Shown: in pieces, positions 1 through 10,666 of the stretch | Numbering within the stretch: the first letter of the stretch is position 1 | Layout: every line of letters begins with the position of its first letter | Source: Enchytraeus crypticus | Taxonomy: Eukaryota > Annelida > Clitellata > Enchytraeida > Enchytraeidae | Direction: 5' to 3' | Length of the DNA: 64,000 nucleotides | Assembly (NCBI GenBank): GCA_905160935.1 | Contig: CAJHZI010000205.1 | Coordinates: 1,511,501-1,575,500, forward strand | The notes under the pieces: model-generated | Told to the model about the DNA's origin: nothing | Database searches by the model: none | The model's input: only the letters and a program-made list of their open reading frames with translations | Translations under genes and position numbers: made by a program

Positions 1-145
1 GTGCCGCATCCTCTCCTAAACCAAATTGTGTCTTGCTGAGTGTCATATCTTCTTTCGACTGAATGCTATTATTTATTATCATATTGGCATGGAAATATAA
101 TATTAGCAAAAATCGAAGTCAAGCCAATCAAACAATGATCAATCA

Positions 146-230
146 GTGAGGTTGAACGTTCGGTTACTCGCCATAAGGCAACGTCAGAGACGTCTCAAGC
201 AGACGTCTTCAGCAGATGCCAACACACAAC
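146..230 (+). repeat. Copy of the shared GTTAACGTC/TTTCCTC module
   Basis: Reads AACGTTCGGTTACTCGCC, then AAGGCAACGTCAGAGACGTC. It is a diverged copy of the module also seen at 5583, 40193, 43930, 45525 and, reversed, at 44820 and 52300. In the opposite orientation it looks like the 3' end of a SINE. No tRNA-like head is visible beside this copy. Confidence 0.5.
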
Positions 231-423
231 GCAATTACTACTTGCACATTCAAATAATTAAAAGGACCATAAAAGAATATGAGATAAAAATGCAAGTACA
301 AGATCCGAGGCAGGAGGTTCAGAAAATATATATATGCCTAAAAGAGATGTGTTTAGAAGTGCCTGCCCAGAGATAGTACTGATGAAATTACAAAATCAAA
401 ATATTCTGGTAAAGAATATTTCA

Positions 424-830
424 TAATGTTGGAGCAGAAAACATGAAGGAGCGTCTATCCAATCAAATGACGGCAGAGTTAGTGTCCGGTTCAGTAAGAT
501 TTTTACTGGAAGAGCCAATACTACGAAATATCTTACATATTGATGAAAGGTCAGATAGATGTGTTTAAACTTACCAAAATTTAATCCTTTGAAAGCTATG
601 GAATCTATCTTGAATATTACACGCAGAGAAATAGGGGATTACCTGATGATATGATGAAATAAACTACATCAGTATAGTTTCTCAAGAAAAGAAGAAGGGT
701 AACAGTTAAATTTTTAAACAGTGCAAATGACACGAGAAAAAGCATTTAGAACATGCTGAAGAAGAGTTAAAGACGTTTAGTGTGATGGTTCAAAAGGGAG
801 TTATAGTATTCTAGTTTAGTTTCAAGCAAA
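424..830 (+). other. Unrecognised coding-like remnant
   Basis: A stretch open for about 50 codons (starting ...AENMKERLSNQMTAELV...) is followed by shorter open pieces in other frames, separated by stops. Composition is purine-rich and amphipathic, unlike the flanks. No family is recognised. It is probably a decayed mobile-element ORF; chance is not excluded. Confidence 0.2.
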
Positions 831-1002
831 AGAATGGTCGGCAGCCGATGAAGCTTAGCGAGAACCTCTGACATATAGAAAGCTCCAATCATGACATATT
901 AAGACATATGGACGAACGTGGCTATGCCTGCCCAGCCTTGTAACAGGCACGACACAGGCACGCAGAAGAAGAAGGAAACCAATCACATAATAACCAATCA
1001 CT

Positions 1003-1140
1003 GACTGGAGCCAGTGGCTTTGTCGGTAAGATATTTGACCGCGGATCAGCATGAGCAGGGTTCAAATCCTGGGCTCGCCCGTCACGGACATCACTTTCGA
1101 GTGAGGAAACTGACGTTAACATTACGTTTACGAGCTTTAC
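1003..1140 (+). repeat. tRNA-derived SINE (family 1)
   Basis: The head carries pol III promoter boxes of tRNA type: an A-box-like GTGGCTTTGTCGGTAAG and a B box GGTTCAAATCC followed by TGGGCTCGCCC. The body continues GTCACGGACATCACTTTCGAG and ends GAGGAAACTGACGTTAAC. The same unit occurs at 36688, 47930, 59930 and 63522. It cannot fold as a functional tRNA, because the arms around the anticodon are degenerate. Confidence 0.85.
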
Positions 1141-1639
1141 TTTTTATAACAAAGTCAGATTACCCTTAATCTTTGCACTCCATTGAACTCTTGCTAAGTT
1201 TGTCCTTAGTTCTCAAAGTTACATAAATAAGCCAATTGCATAAAGTTCCTGATGCGAATTAAAAATTCAGTGAAAGTATAAATTTGCTGATCGGATCTGC
1301 ATGATTTTCATTAATTTTGTATGTCGACTCCTGGCTTTTTCAAATGGTTTTGCACTATTTCAGAGTAAAGTTTCAGAGTAAAGCAATTAACTTAAAAGAA
1401 AATGGTTTTCTGACTTGAAAGAAGCACACATCAGCTAAAGTAGATGTATGAATAATCTTTTCTACGACTGTCTTAATTAAATCAATTAAGTAATACTTAA
1501 TATAGCATACTATGTAACCTTGTTGTATGAGTCCTGTGCTCCTCAGATAGGATTAAATTCACTTGCCTAAAATATTCTATGAGTAAGATAAGGTTCTCAA
1601 TTAGAAAACTGAAACCACTGTTATGTCAACAGCACTTAC

Positions 1640-1690
1640 CGCGAGTCCATTAATCCAGTCAAGCGAGGCCCTGTAAGACGATGTGTTTGC
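1640..1690 (-). CDS. Putative 51-nt internal exon of a host gene
   Basis: On the minus strand the sequence has TTTGTTGCAG acceptor, 51 open nucleotides, then a strong GTAAGT donor. A CTGAT-type branch point lies about 14 nt upstream of the acceptor. The exon is a multiple of three and reads without a stop in frame 1 (17 codons: ANTSSYRASLDWINGLA). Its GC content is well above the flanking DNA and it is not part of any repeat seen elsewhere in the window. No protein family is recognised from so short a piece. It lies on the same strand as the 39027-39563 exon but downstream of that exon's stop codon, so it would belong to another gene or another isoform. Confidence 0.55.
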
Positions 1691-1904
1691 CTGCAACAAA
1701 TCAGCATATTTTTTTATATGAAGGATTTTCAATCATATAACTTTTAACTAATATCTAAAATGTGCACAATAAAGCTAACATAGGTTATAAGATACAGTTT
1801 AATTTTTACATGTTTACAATTGTAATGTCAAATGTGACTATCTTCATCGTCATCGATATCGTCATTTTAATCTTATTGTTAGTTTGATGCAAAATTGACC
1901 TTGT

Positions 1905-2400
1905 GTGGCCACTGTTACACACGGTCAATAGCCTACATACGATCAAATTTATCTGTTCAGATTTCTGTTAAGATATCTGAACAGAAATCTGAACAGACAA
2001 ATTTGATCGTGTGTGGGCTCGTCAGTTTGGAAAACTGCTGAGAGAACTGATGACCTAGTTTTTCCACACACGGTCAAATTTAACTGGTCAAATTTATCTG
2101 AACGTTTGGTTTAGTTGAGCGTCAATTATCGAAGTTAAGCTACATCGATCTCGGTTAGTACTTTGTGGGTGACCACCTTGGAAGACCGAGTTTTGAACAA
2201 CTTAGGAATGAAAAATCTCATGGTCATGGAAGGTTATACAACACATAGCTGTGAAGATATCTGAACAGATAAATCTGATCGTGTGTGGGCAAACACTGAT
2301 GGAAAAACTGACGAGTGTCAGATTAAAAAACTTATGGGAGAACCATCAAATTTATCTGTTCAGATAAATATGATCTTGTGTGGGTTCTTTAGTTTTCACA
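1905..2400. mobile_element. MITE built of CACACACGGTC / TTTATCTGTTCAGAT repeats
   Basis: Short inverted and direct subrepeats alternate: CACACACGGTCAAATTTA, AAATTTATCTGTTCAGAT and their complements (GATCGTGTGTGGG) occur many times on both strands. This gives a strongly foldback-forming element. A truncated 5S-derived SINE (2105-2255) interrupts it. A second block of the same family is at 3690-3915. No transposase is visible; the superfamily is undetermined. Confidence 0.65.
2105..2255 (+). repeat. 5S rRNA-derived SINE, truncated copy
   Basis: Contains the 5S internal promoter region: CGAAGTTAAGC (A box) and GGTTAGTACTTTGTGGGTG followed by ACCACCTTGG (intermediate element/C box). The sequence matches the 2690-2975 copy up to GGAATGAAAAATCTCATG and then diverges. 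It is inserted in the MITE block at 1905-2400. Confidence 0.75.
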
Positions 2401-2689
2401 TCTCAAAACTTGTCCCGACCACAAAGACTTTTGGCGCACTTTTCGGCCTAAACATATTATAATTTGAGCATTTTAATAGAAATTAATTTTTTAAATTGGT
2501 AATTAAAATGCATTACTATATATCACAAAGGTGTTTTTAGCATGCAGAGATAAGCGTCACCGAATTAAATTTCATTCATAAATTTCAATATCGATTTTAA
2601 TATAAATTGAATGACTCGTGACGCAGTAATAGAGCAATTTGCAAAGTGTTCTACAATCTCCTTCAATAATGAACACTTCATAGACAGGC

Positions 2690-2980
2690 CATTTGGAAAG
2701 ATTTAGCGCATTTGGTTTAGTTGCGCGTCAATTATCGAAGTTAAGCTACATCGATCTCGATAAGTACTTTGTGGGTGACCACCTTGGAAGACCGAGTTTT
2801 GAACAACTTAGGAATGAAAAGTCTCAGCGTCATGGAAGGTTATTCTTAAATCCGCGCCGGTTGCAATTGATTCGCCACCAAAAGGCAACGATTACTAATA
2901 ACCAAGAAGAGGAAGGAGGAAGTGTGCCTTAAACAAGCATCTGTGCTTCCTGACACAGTCTACCGTTATGTTATGTTATG
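2690..2980 (+). repeat. 5S rRNA-derived SINE (SINE3 type)
   Basis: The head (about 2700-2800) resembles the second half of a 5S rRNA gene: A box CGAAGTTAAGC at 2736-2746 and the C-box region TAAGTACTTTGTGGGTGACC at 2761-2780. The body is unrelated to 5S (CCGCGCCGGTTGCAATTGAT, CACCAAAAGGCAACGATTAC) and the tail is TTATG repeated. A close copy lies at 52360-52650. Known 5S-headed SINEs (SINE3) use this internal pol III promoter. Confidence 0.8.
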
Positions 2981-3154
2981 TTATATAAACATGCAATAGA
3001 CTTTGCCGGTACGAGTATGAAAAAATATAAACTAAATAATGTCGATGATGCAGATTGCTTAAAGATGCTGAATAATTACCATGTATTACCATATATTGAC
3101 TGCCATATATTGACTATAGCAAGTATACTATTATATTGATAATTAAATATTGGG

Positions 3155-3245
3155 TGGATATGACGTAACGGTTAGAGTGTTTGCCAAGGATGCATGTGCC
3201 CTGGATTCAAACGCGAAATCCAGTGAAAAAACACAGACTAAATGT
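3155..3245 (+). repeat. Degenerate tRNA-like SINE head
   Basis: TGACGTAACGGTTAGAGTG resembles an A-box region, and GCCCTGGATTCAAACGCG resembles a B box. The order and spacing fit a tRNA head, but the body is not recognised. Low confidence. Confidence 0.3.
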
Positions 3246-3499
3246 GAACTTTGGTGAAATTGAATTAAAATAACTATAATAGGTAAACTCGTGCATACAA
3301 AATTGGAAGGAGTATAATTTGAAATTGAGATTAAAAAATAAAAATGAACCTTTTAGATGATACTTCAATTATTTATACAACAATCATCAATCAGCGAATG
3401 GGTAGCTCTCAAATTAGTAGTTTGCAAAGCTCAAAAAGATATTGTATTGATGGATAGTAACGATAAAATAAAATGTACAATAAAATGTCCATTGGTTAT

Positions 3500-3605
3500 G
3501 CTCATCAGCTAAAGTCGATTTTAACGTCAGTTTCTTCTCTAGAGAGGGCGACAATCGTAACATTAAAGGGAAAGCTTCTGATTTGAACCTAGATGTCTGA
3601 TAGTA
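3500..3605 (-). repeat. Decayed family-1 SINE
   Basis: TTTTAACGTCAGTTTCTTCTC on the plus strand matches the reversed 3' module of the family-1 SINE. It is followed at the right distance by a decayed B box (GATTTGAACC). Confidence 0.4.
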
Positions 3606-3689
3606 ATAGTAACGTAATCAAGCGCGATTGTAGTAATATAGTAATCACGCGCGCTGCAGGCTGGAAATGATTGACAGCTAATTAGCGTA

Positions 3690-3915
3690 ACTGATCAGAT
3701 ATCTGAACAGTTAAATTCGACCGTGTGTGGCCAAAATATCTGTTCAGATTTGAGATCTGAACAGATAATTTGGACCTTTTGTGGACGATTCCAATTTATC
3801 TGAACAGATATCAGATTAGATATCTGTTCAGATACCTGTAAGTTAAATTTGACCGTGTGTGGGCTACGTCAAATTTATCTGAACAGATATCTGTTCAGTT
3901 AAATTTGATGGTGTG
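3690..3915. mobile_element. Second CACACACGGTC MITE block
   Basis: At least six copies of ATCTGAACAGAT or ATCTGTTCAGAT alternate with GACCGTGTGTGG. It has the same vocabulary as 1905-2400, with both orientations interleaved, so single strands could fold into several alternative hairpins. Confidence 0.6.
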
Positions 3916-3954
3916 TTGCCACTTTTAGACAAATGCGATCGGTCCAAGCCTGCC

Positions 3955-4425
3955 AGACTATTTCCTCAAAGCGATTAGATATCTCCAAAAAGGATTGATT
4001 TGACTTCCTAGTGGAATTTACCCTGAAGAAGTAAATTTACCAATCCAGTAATAGCTATAAGAGCCACACTGCCCTTAATGGGGCACGACACCAACTGCAG
4101 TATGTGATGTGGCCAGCACCATACGGACCACCAGAGAAACCAGCGAGGAAGTCTTTTGACAGCCTTCAATATCTCAGCTTCGGTGACTTGGAAAATGATC
4201 TTAAGAGGTAAGACAGAGCTGTGACTAGAACGAGGTGTGCAGTCAGCAGTTATGATTCTGGCACAACTCTCTGTAAGTCTCAGCATTGCTCGGGGAAAAC
4301 ATCTCTTGAAAGCAGAGGATTCTCACGGCTGCCCGCAAGTTCCTGTCCTCGACCTTTGACGCTACCAAGGCTTGTAAGGATTCATCAACAGGGGTACGCA
4401 ACTTGAACGGTTTACGACTCAGTTA
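3955..4425 (-). pseudogene. LINE (family E) reverse transcriptase, N-terminal remnant
   Basis: The minus strand encodes ...FQVTEAEILKAVKRLP... and ...ITGLVNLLLQGKFH..., the pattern found just before and at the start of the RT domain in Jockey/R1-like non-LTR elements (a PR..GG.DG.RP block, then a hydrophobic helix and an LLLQGK segment). The glycine-rich DG motif is mutated and stops flank the piece. The catalytic RT motifs are absent. The complementary C-terminal end of what looks like the same family lies on the plus strand at 4950-5510. Confidence 0.6.
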
Positions 4426-4431
4426 ATACTT

Positions 4432-4800
4432 ACGAATAATAATAATACTAATAATAACCATACTAATAAAACAATAATACTAATAACACTGATAATTCTA
4501 CTAATAATAATAATACTAATACCAACACTACTACTACTACTAATAATAATAATAGTAATAATACTAATAATAATAATAAATAAATAACAGATGAAGTGGG
4601 GACGGGCGCTGCTGGAGCCAAAAGCAGTGGAGTCAGGGCAATGTCACCCGCTGCTGCGATCAGCAACGTTTAACTTTAATAATAATAATAATGCTAATAA
4701 TAATGATGCTAATAATAATGCTAATAATAATATGCTAAAAATAATGCTAATAATAATGCTAATAATAATAATGCTAAAAATAATGCTAATAATAATAATG

Positions 4801-4870
<70 letters not shown>

Positions 4871-4930
4871 TGATAATAGTAATAATAGTAAAAATAATAA
4901 TTATTATTACTATTATTATTATTTTTTACT
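4432..4930. repeat. (AAT)n/(ACT)n microsatellites
   Basis: Two arrays, 4432-4585 and 4676-4930, are separated by about 90 bp of unique sequence. Units AAT, ACT and GCT are interspersed. The predicted peptides (N- or I-rich) are translation artefacts. Confidence 0.9.
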
Positions 4931-4949
4931 ATTTTATTTTTTAAATATT

Positions 4950-5510
4950 TTTTACAGGTGGCTTAATACTGTTGTCCATCATGGGATCGTTCGCCTCATA
5001 CAAAACTCGTTGGTGCACGTCTCAATGACTCCATGCGAATAGTTTCTGGGACAATCATATCAACTGCAGAGAGCCCGTGTAAATCATGGCCCATCGTAAT
5101 AATTTGACTTGAATAATCCTCTGCCGAGACTCAAATCTCGATACCCTGTTTGGGAGATGCTGCAACAATGCGATCCCTTGGCGTCTCTGTCCCAGTGGAG
5201 AACACAGTGGTCAGTCGCTGATGTCAGAAACCACCAGCTAGTTCAGGATCCGTCTCAAGTGCTACCGTGAATGAATCTCTGCTAAGGAAGTTGGTGCCAT
5301 TTGAATAGTTTCCGTACGGGTCATGGTAGATGCAGAGAAAGTTCGCTTCGCTGGATATTTGTGATTCTCCGCATTGTGACTGCGGCCAATCTCAAACATA
5401 TCGTTGAGGAGTGCCCTCTAAGCCTGTCTACCTGGTGGACTGTCTACGCTAAGTTGCCTTACAAGTGAAACAACTATCTGGATTAACTCATACGCTAAAT
5501 AAAAATAAAA
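4950..5510 (+). pseudogene. LINE (family E) C-terminal remnant
   Basis: Translations in shifting frames show ...TRWCTSQ...DSMRIVSGT..., later a region with DCGQSQT..., HIVEECPL-type residues and ...CLPGGLSTL.... This is the degenerate C-terminal part of Jockey/R1-like LINE polyproteins: an RT thumb/connector and a zinc-knuckle-like CxCG...H...C. At least four stops or frameshifts are present. The 3' end runs into AAATAAAAATAAAATCC and (CAAT)n. Confidence 0.55.
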
Positions 5511-5559
5511 TCCGACAAGTGTAGACGAAGAGCTTAGCCTATACGCTAGTAATAGTTTG

Positions 5560-5655
5560 TCAATCAATCAATCAATCAATACGATTTTAACATACGGTTT
5601 CTCGCAATAGGGAAATGTCAGCGACGCATCTTGCAGAGTCTACAAACATAGGCGC
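5560..5655 (+). repeat. (CAAT)n tract joined to shared module
   Basis: CAATCAATCAATCAAT runs directly into TTTTAACATACGGTTTCTCG and AAATGTCAGCGACGCATC. In reverse this is the module 3' end followed by an (ATTG)n tail, as also seen at 44820-44895 and 52300-52350. Confidence 0.55.
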
Positions 5656-5684
5656 TAAAACACCACAGGATGACGACTGATTAT

Positions 5685-6200
5685 ACAGAGACCACAAGAC
5701 AAAACGAAATCAAAATTGTGCGTGCAAATTCCAAGGTAAGCGAGTCAAATTATAATTTTTATCTATGGCGGAAAGAGATTTTGTTTTTAGCTTTGAATAA
5801 TACACGTGATGCGCAACCATTCACAAGCACACAAAATAATAAACAGTTCAATATCAAACAAAATATGACGTGAATAATTAGATAACATAACGTCATATAT
5901 CTAATTATCTGTTAAGATTTTGGTATTCAGTACGTAGGAGAGACAGGAAGACGAATAAGAGACAGACTTATTAACCAAACGAACTTAATTAGAAATAAAG
6001 AGAAAACACCGACAACTATTCATTTTAAATAGCATGAATCAATCTATTCTGGACTTAAAATTATAGATATACAATAGGTAACAGATCAACCGAATACTAC
6101 AAGCATAAGGAGAAGACTAAAAGTAGAACGGCAGAAAATACTAAAACTAAACAGATGACGCACAGATCAATTCTCTGAAACTTTTCTGTCAATGACAGGC
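5685..6200 (+). pseudogene. Penelope-like element, GIY-YIG endonuclease end (copy 1)
   Basis: Contains NNTRDAQPFTSTQNNKQF, then GIQYVGETGRRIRDRL, nearly identical to the better copy at 21160-21570. This is the cysteine linker plus the GIY-YIG endonuclease (Y-V-G-E-T-x-x-x-x-R-x-R). Stops interrupt it at 5871-5885 and after the VGET motif. Copy 1 has lost cysteines of the linker (C..C replaced near 5760-5790). The RT domain is absent, so it is a 5'-truncated, dead insertion. Confidence 0.75.
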
Positions 6201-6539
6201 AAATATTAAAAGAAGTAAGATCATAAACGATGCCAATCCGGTGATGGTTAGGAAAGATAGAGTGTTTAGGAAAGGATTGCAAGTTTAATATTTTCGATAT
6301 ATAAAATGGTTTCAATTTCGAAATTATTTTAAGTGAAACAATGCGCCTACCATGTTTTGTGAAAGAGAATTCCTCCAATGATAAGATTGAAAAGTACGCC
6401 AATAACGTAAGTATTTATGTAATTAAATGTAATGTAAAAACTCATTCAAGTTACTCATTCACTGAAGCAATCATTCCTTTACTGTTAAATAGAAAAACCA
6501 AGTAAATATCAGCTTCAACTCGATTTTCGAAGTTGTTAA

Positions 6540-7285
6540 GTCTAAAACGTTTCTTCTAAAATGGACCAAAGGTGTCCTTAACACCTTTCTTATATATTGG
6601 TATAATTATAGACCTCCTGAAATCCTGGGGGTTCAACGCTGTCTTCAACACTATAGCTAAACTGTGCTACAAGGCTTGAAGCCAACTTTTCGCAAAGCTC
6701 CACAGGCGTTTTCGCATGCATCTCATCTTGTCCTGATCTCTTGTTTACACTTAGTGATTTCAATTTTTGCATCATAATATTATCGTTAACGTCTATATCA
6801 TGGAATAATTCATAATAGTAATTCAATGCTGTCCCGAAAAACTTTAGAGGGCACTAGCATATTTGTCACATCTTCCTCTGCGAATAGTGAAGTACTTATT
6901 TAAATGATCTGCGGCAAATTTATTATTTTCAACAATATTTCCAGTTACAAAGAATAGAAAACTATAAAGGACTTTTTTCCATTACCTTGATAACAAAACC
7001 CTTTCCATCGTTCCTTATATTGTGAACGAATTTAATTTAAAAATTTGTTTTGAATTTTCTATTTTAAGCCACTAATTTATTACAGGTTTCGCTATAATCT
7101 TTTTATAAGATACTGTTAAAATCACTGTTTTTATGTAAAATCCTTGCCACTTTATTAGCTTTTCGTTTCCTTCATCCTTTTTTGCTATCCCTATGCATTT
7201 ATCTTGAATTTTTTTCTTCAATTTAATAAAATTATTTCTAAATATTTGTAGGCTTCTACTTAATTCGCTCCATGTACAGCATCAA
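6540..7285 (-). pseudogene. LINE (family G) remnant: connector and start of RT
   Basis: The minus strand gives KIQDKCIGIAKKDEGNEK... (about 7140-7220), then ...FAADHLNKYF..., then KSLSVNKRSGQDEMHAKTPV (about 6680-6770). The last piece corresponds to the LK.LK.NKSPGPDGIHP.-L segment that opens the RT of CR1/Jockey-type LINEs. Frames change at least three times. No catalytic DD motif remains. Confidence 0.6.
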
Positions 7286-7553
7286 GCACAGGTAGGCATT
7301 GCTTGTTATACAGCGTGGAATGCCAATTTGATTTAGCATGTATTAAATTGAAACATTAGTAGTATACAAATTGAGCAGACTTTAAATTTGGCCAAAAAGC
7401 TGATATGGCCAGGACAGTCGAAAGAGTAATTATTGGTAACATGCCAGACGTCCATCGACAAGCTCTACATTTCATTTTCAAATCATTTATTCTTTTAATT
7501 AGCAGGTTCCTTCGTAGAAGCTTGTTAATTAGAGGAATAAATAGTGTGGAATA

Positions 7554-7561
7554 ATTATAAG
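7554..7561. repeat. Left target-site duplication of hAT element
   Basis: ATTATAAG here and ATTATATG at 10667-10674 (7 of 8 identical) flank the CAGAGGCAAATCC...GGATTTGCCCCTA termini. hAT elements make 8-bp duplications. Confidence 0.55.
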
Positions 7562-7800
7562 CAGAGGCAAATCCAGGAATTTTTAAGGGTAGGGGTCCGA
7601 ATATTCTTTGAGTACTCGCACTTTTTTCCTACACCCACGTATTCTCCTAGACAATGTCGGAACCAGAAAAAAATGTTACGGGGGTTCAAATATTTCACTA
7701 CTACTCTTAAATTGGCTCATTGAGTGGGTCACACTGAACCATATCCACTAGCTTACCCAATCCATACCCGCACTACATTCACGGGGCATAAAAGCAATAT
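7562..7800 (+). mobile_element. hAT-type element, left part
   Basis: Starts CAGAGGCAAATCCAGGAATT and continues through AACCAGAAAAAAATGTTACG and GCTCATTGAGTGGGT, all aligned to the intact element at 26909-27675. The right part of probably the same copy is at 10190-10666. The LINE sequences at 8335-10085 lie between the two parts. Confidence 0.65.
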
Positions 7801-8334
7801 GAAAGCCTTTTTTCAATAGCTAGAGAATAATATGGCGGTGAAGCAAAGCTATTGCGCCAACTACCTGGATGGGGAAATTTTTTAAACTAGAGAGAAAGCC
7901 AGTGGACTTTCATAGAATCCTATAATAAACATAATGGATTAGTTTCCTTTTTAAATTTGTAATTAAGAAGCTTTTCATCTAGGGCTATATATCATCATCA
8001 CATCAGTTCAATAATCATAAAATAGTCATGGTCATAATAGTGCATGAATACTGAAAATAAAACAGTTCTGAATATTAGAATAGAGCAGATCAAAGGCAAC
8101 ATCTTATTATGCTGCAAATATATAAAATATATAAAATATTATAAAATATACTAAATTATGAATAACTAAAAAATCCAAAAATACCTTTCTATATTTTTTC
8201 TAATAACCTAAAAATTCGAAATAAATTTCAAATTCGATAAATTAAATCTGAAAATTTTACATTGACATACATTGGGACACTTACTAAGAATGCATGAGAA
8301 TGGATGTGCAAATAGATGTCCAAATAGCGGGAAG

Positions 8335-8525
8335 AAAAAAAAGAAAAAATGAAAAGAGGAAGACCTAGGAGTACTTAGTTCAAAACGACCAACAGAGAAA
8401 TGAGAACATTTAACGGTTCATAGGAAGAATGTGAGGATTGCTGATGGTGGAAACGATTAATTATAAATGGGGGAATGTTTTGCACTATATTCTGTTCGGA
8501 ACGCAAGGAACTGATGATGTCGACG
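8335..8525 (+). pseudogene. LINE (family D) 3' end
   Basis: KRGRPRSTW-type, arginine/glycine-rich C terminus, then decayed residues corresponding to ...NISWEDAEKIADDRNEW..., ending at GGAACGCAAGGAACTGATGATG. Better copies are at 45985 and 54480. A (GATGAT)n tail follows. Confidence 0.6.
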
Positions 8526-8597
8526 ACTATGATGGATGACGATGATGATTATGATGATGATTATGATGATGATGTTGATGATGATGATGATGATATG
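8526..8597 (+). repeat. (GATGAT)n microsatellite
   Basis: GAT/TAT trinucleotides directly follow the 3' end of a family D LINE, whose terminal sequence GAACTGATGATG may have seeded the array. Confidence 0.85.
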
Positions 8598-8599
8598 TT

Positions 8600-10085
8600 A
8601 CAGATTATTAGTTAAGCTACTAGTCAAGTCTAATTCTTATGGTGCTCTACCCATTCCGATTTTTGGAAAACAGTTTCTGATTGGCATCACAAGATTTATC
8701 GTACTGGTATTGCTAATGCTAACATACTCTTCTTTGATCAGTAAGGGTGTGGGTGCTAAAAGGTTATGGAAAACTGTAAATGTCTTTTACAGATATAGAT
8801 CTATTTCTCCTTCACTACCTCATTCCTCTGTTGAGTATGTTACAAATTATGAGTATGTTACTTCTCCTGAACAATTTTCCAGATATATTACAGAGAAGAT
8901 AAGCATCTCTTTTTCGCCTTCCCACTTAAGGAATGGTGTGCTTCAAGGCTCCTATCTTGGTCCTATCCTCTTCAACCTCTATACAACACCTTTAACCTAT
9001 CTGATCTCTTCTCATTCTTTTGATCATGAACTATATGCTGATGACACTCAAATGTGCACTTGTTTCACCCGTAATTCCTATTCTGATGCTGAATCCCTCC
9101 TGCAGCAATCTTTTCAGTCTATATCTTCTTGGATGTCTGCTAATTTCTTGGCACTTATCTAAGACTAACTTCTTGTTGGTTTGGACTACCAAGAACTTCA
9201 AGAGCTTCTGAAGCTGAATGCTAAAACTCATTCGTTATCTTCGGGTAATAGAATATCACTTATTTCTTCAGTGAGAAATCTCGGTGTAACCCTTGATAAA
9301 CACCTGACTTTCCATGATCACATAACTAAAATTTCACATACATGTTATTCCACTTCCGTGATTTTTCGTCGAATGCGTCCTTACTTGTCGCATGAGACAG
9401 CTACTGAATTGGTGCAGCTCTTGTGCAATCCAAGTTGGACTACTGCAAATGCTCTGTTTTTAAATCTACCTGGCTCTGAGATCGATCGGTTACAGCTTGT
9501 TCAGAATTCTCTTGCGCGAGCAATTTTATTGTACTCACATGTTACGCCTATTTCAAAGTCTTTGCACTGGCTAAAGATTGAAGAGCAATCACTTATAAAA
9601 CAGGTTCTTTAATCTATTGTTAACCTTCACCATCCTTAAACAAACTTGTATGCCTCACTTAGAAAAGTGATGCAGCTTGCTGTTACTCTTACCTTCAAGC
9701 TCTAAACTATCTAATCGTTCTTTCCAGCATGCCGCATCGCAGATCTGAAATTCTTTTCCATTCAATCTTCGGAAGTCTTCCTTTGAATCACACCGGCCTT
9801 TGCTTTCCTATGAACAGATCCATAGGTAGTTTAAGACGTATCTTTTCCATCTCTCTTTTTCATTATTCCGTCCAATGTCTATGGGTTACTACGAGAGCCT
9901 AAACCTCATTTTCTTTAATTCCCTTTACTTTGGACTGATTTTCTGGATTTTGGAATTTGCACCATATTTGAACCTTTCATTTTGCTCGCCGGCTTGATTT
10001 TGACTCAATAGTGCTCGATGTTGTCATTTATGATTGTAGCACTTTAATTGCTGTTATTGTCATTATTAGTCTAGTCAATATTGCA
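8600..10085 (+). pseudogene. CR1/L2-like LINE (family A), internally deleted
   Basis: The first open frame (to 9162) shows ...LWKTVNVFY...EKISI, then jumps to HLRNGVLQGSYLGPILF, YADDTQM (catalytic motif C) and SISSWMSANFLAL. The segment holding RT motif A is missing, so there is an internal deletion near 8900. A frameshift near 9170 moves to SVRNLGVTLDKHLTF and ends with SLHWLKIEEQ, the LHW-L motif typical of CR1/L2/Crack-type LINEs. The 3' untranslated part (GGACTGATTTTCTGG through TGCTCGATGTTGTCATT) recurs at 37497, 48985 and 50285. It cannot be active. Confidence 0.8.
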
Positions 10086-10189
10086 ATATTTACATTTATC
10101 ATTTCTGTTATAGTGTCAAAGATTTCAGATTTCAAGTTTTGTAAGTTGCAACTGTGGAAAGACCTACAAAATACAAAAACCCACATTTC

Positions 10190-10666
10190 TTTTGGAAATA
10201 GTAAGTTTTTTCAACCACTAAGAATAACTCAGGAGATCTGGACGAATTGCAAAATTGATCTACATGTAAATTGGGTTGGGTGGGGGAATGAACCAGCAAA
10301 GGCTGGTTGCGTCACTGCTCCTGAACAAAGTTCATATTTTACTTACACCCTTCTTACTCTTATGCAGTGGTTTAGTTGAGAATTGAGATCTTGAGACACT
10401 GTCACAATTTTTTGGACCCCATTCCATTGTACCGGGCTCCTACATTGTATATCAAATATGGGTCCTACAGCTTGGGAAGGCACCTCAGAAAAACAAGAGC
10501 TAGTGGAACCCGCGTCCTCCGTCCGCTTCGACTGCTCTTATATAGATATTTTCTTAAGAAATAGCTAAGAACACAAATGAAAATAAAGCTTAAATATTTT
10601 ATCAGTATAAATATTTTATCTAAGGTGGGGTGCGGACACCCTGGGCACCCTCTGGATTTGCCCCTA
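10190..10666 (+). mobile_element. hAT-type element, right part
   Basis: AATAACTCAGGAGATCTGGA matches the 27210 region of the intact element, and TGGACCCCATTCCATTGTAC matches its GGGCCCCCTTCCGTTATAT. The end GGATTTGCCCCTA is the complement of the left terminus at 7562. It is followed by the imperfect 8-bp duplication at 10667. Confidence 0.65.

Noticed and set aside
855-1122. Minus-strand open frames near the left SINE
   Set aside because: They read through the antisense of the tRNA-derived SINE. The same peptide pattern reappears at every SINE copy.
2700-2815. A true 5S rRNA gene
   Set aside because: Only the internal promoter half is 5S-like. The first third does not match and the sequence continues into a SINE body and tail, repeated at 52360.
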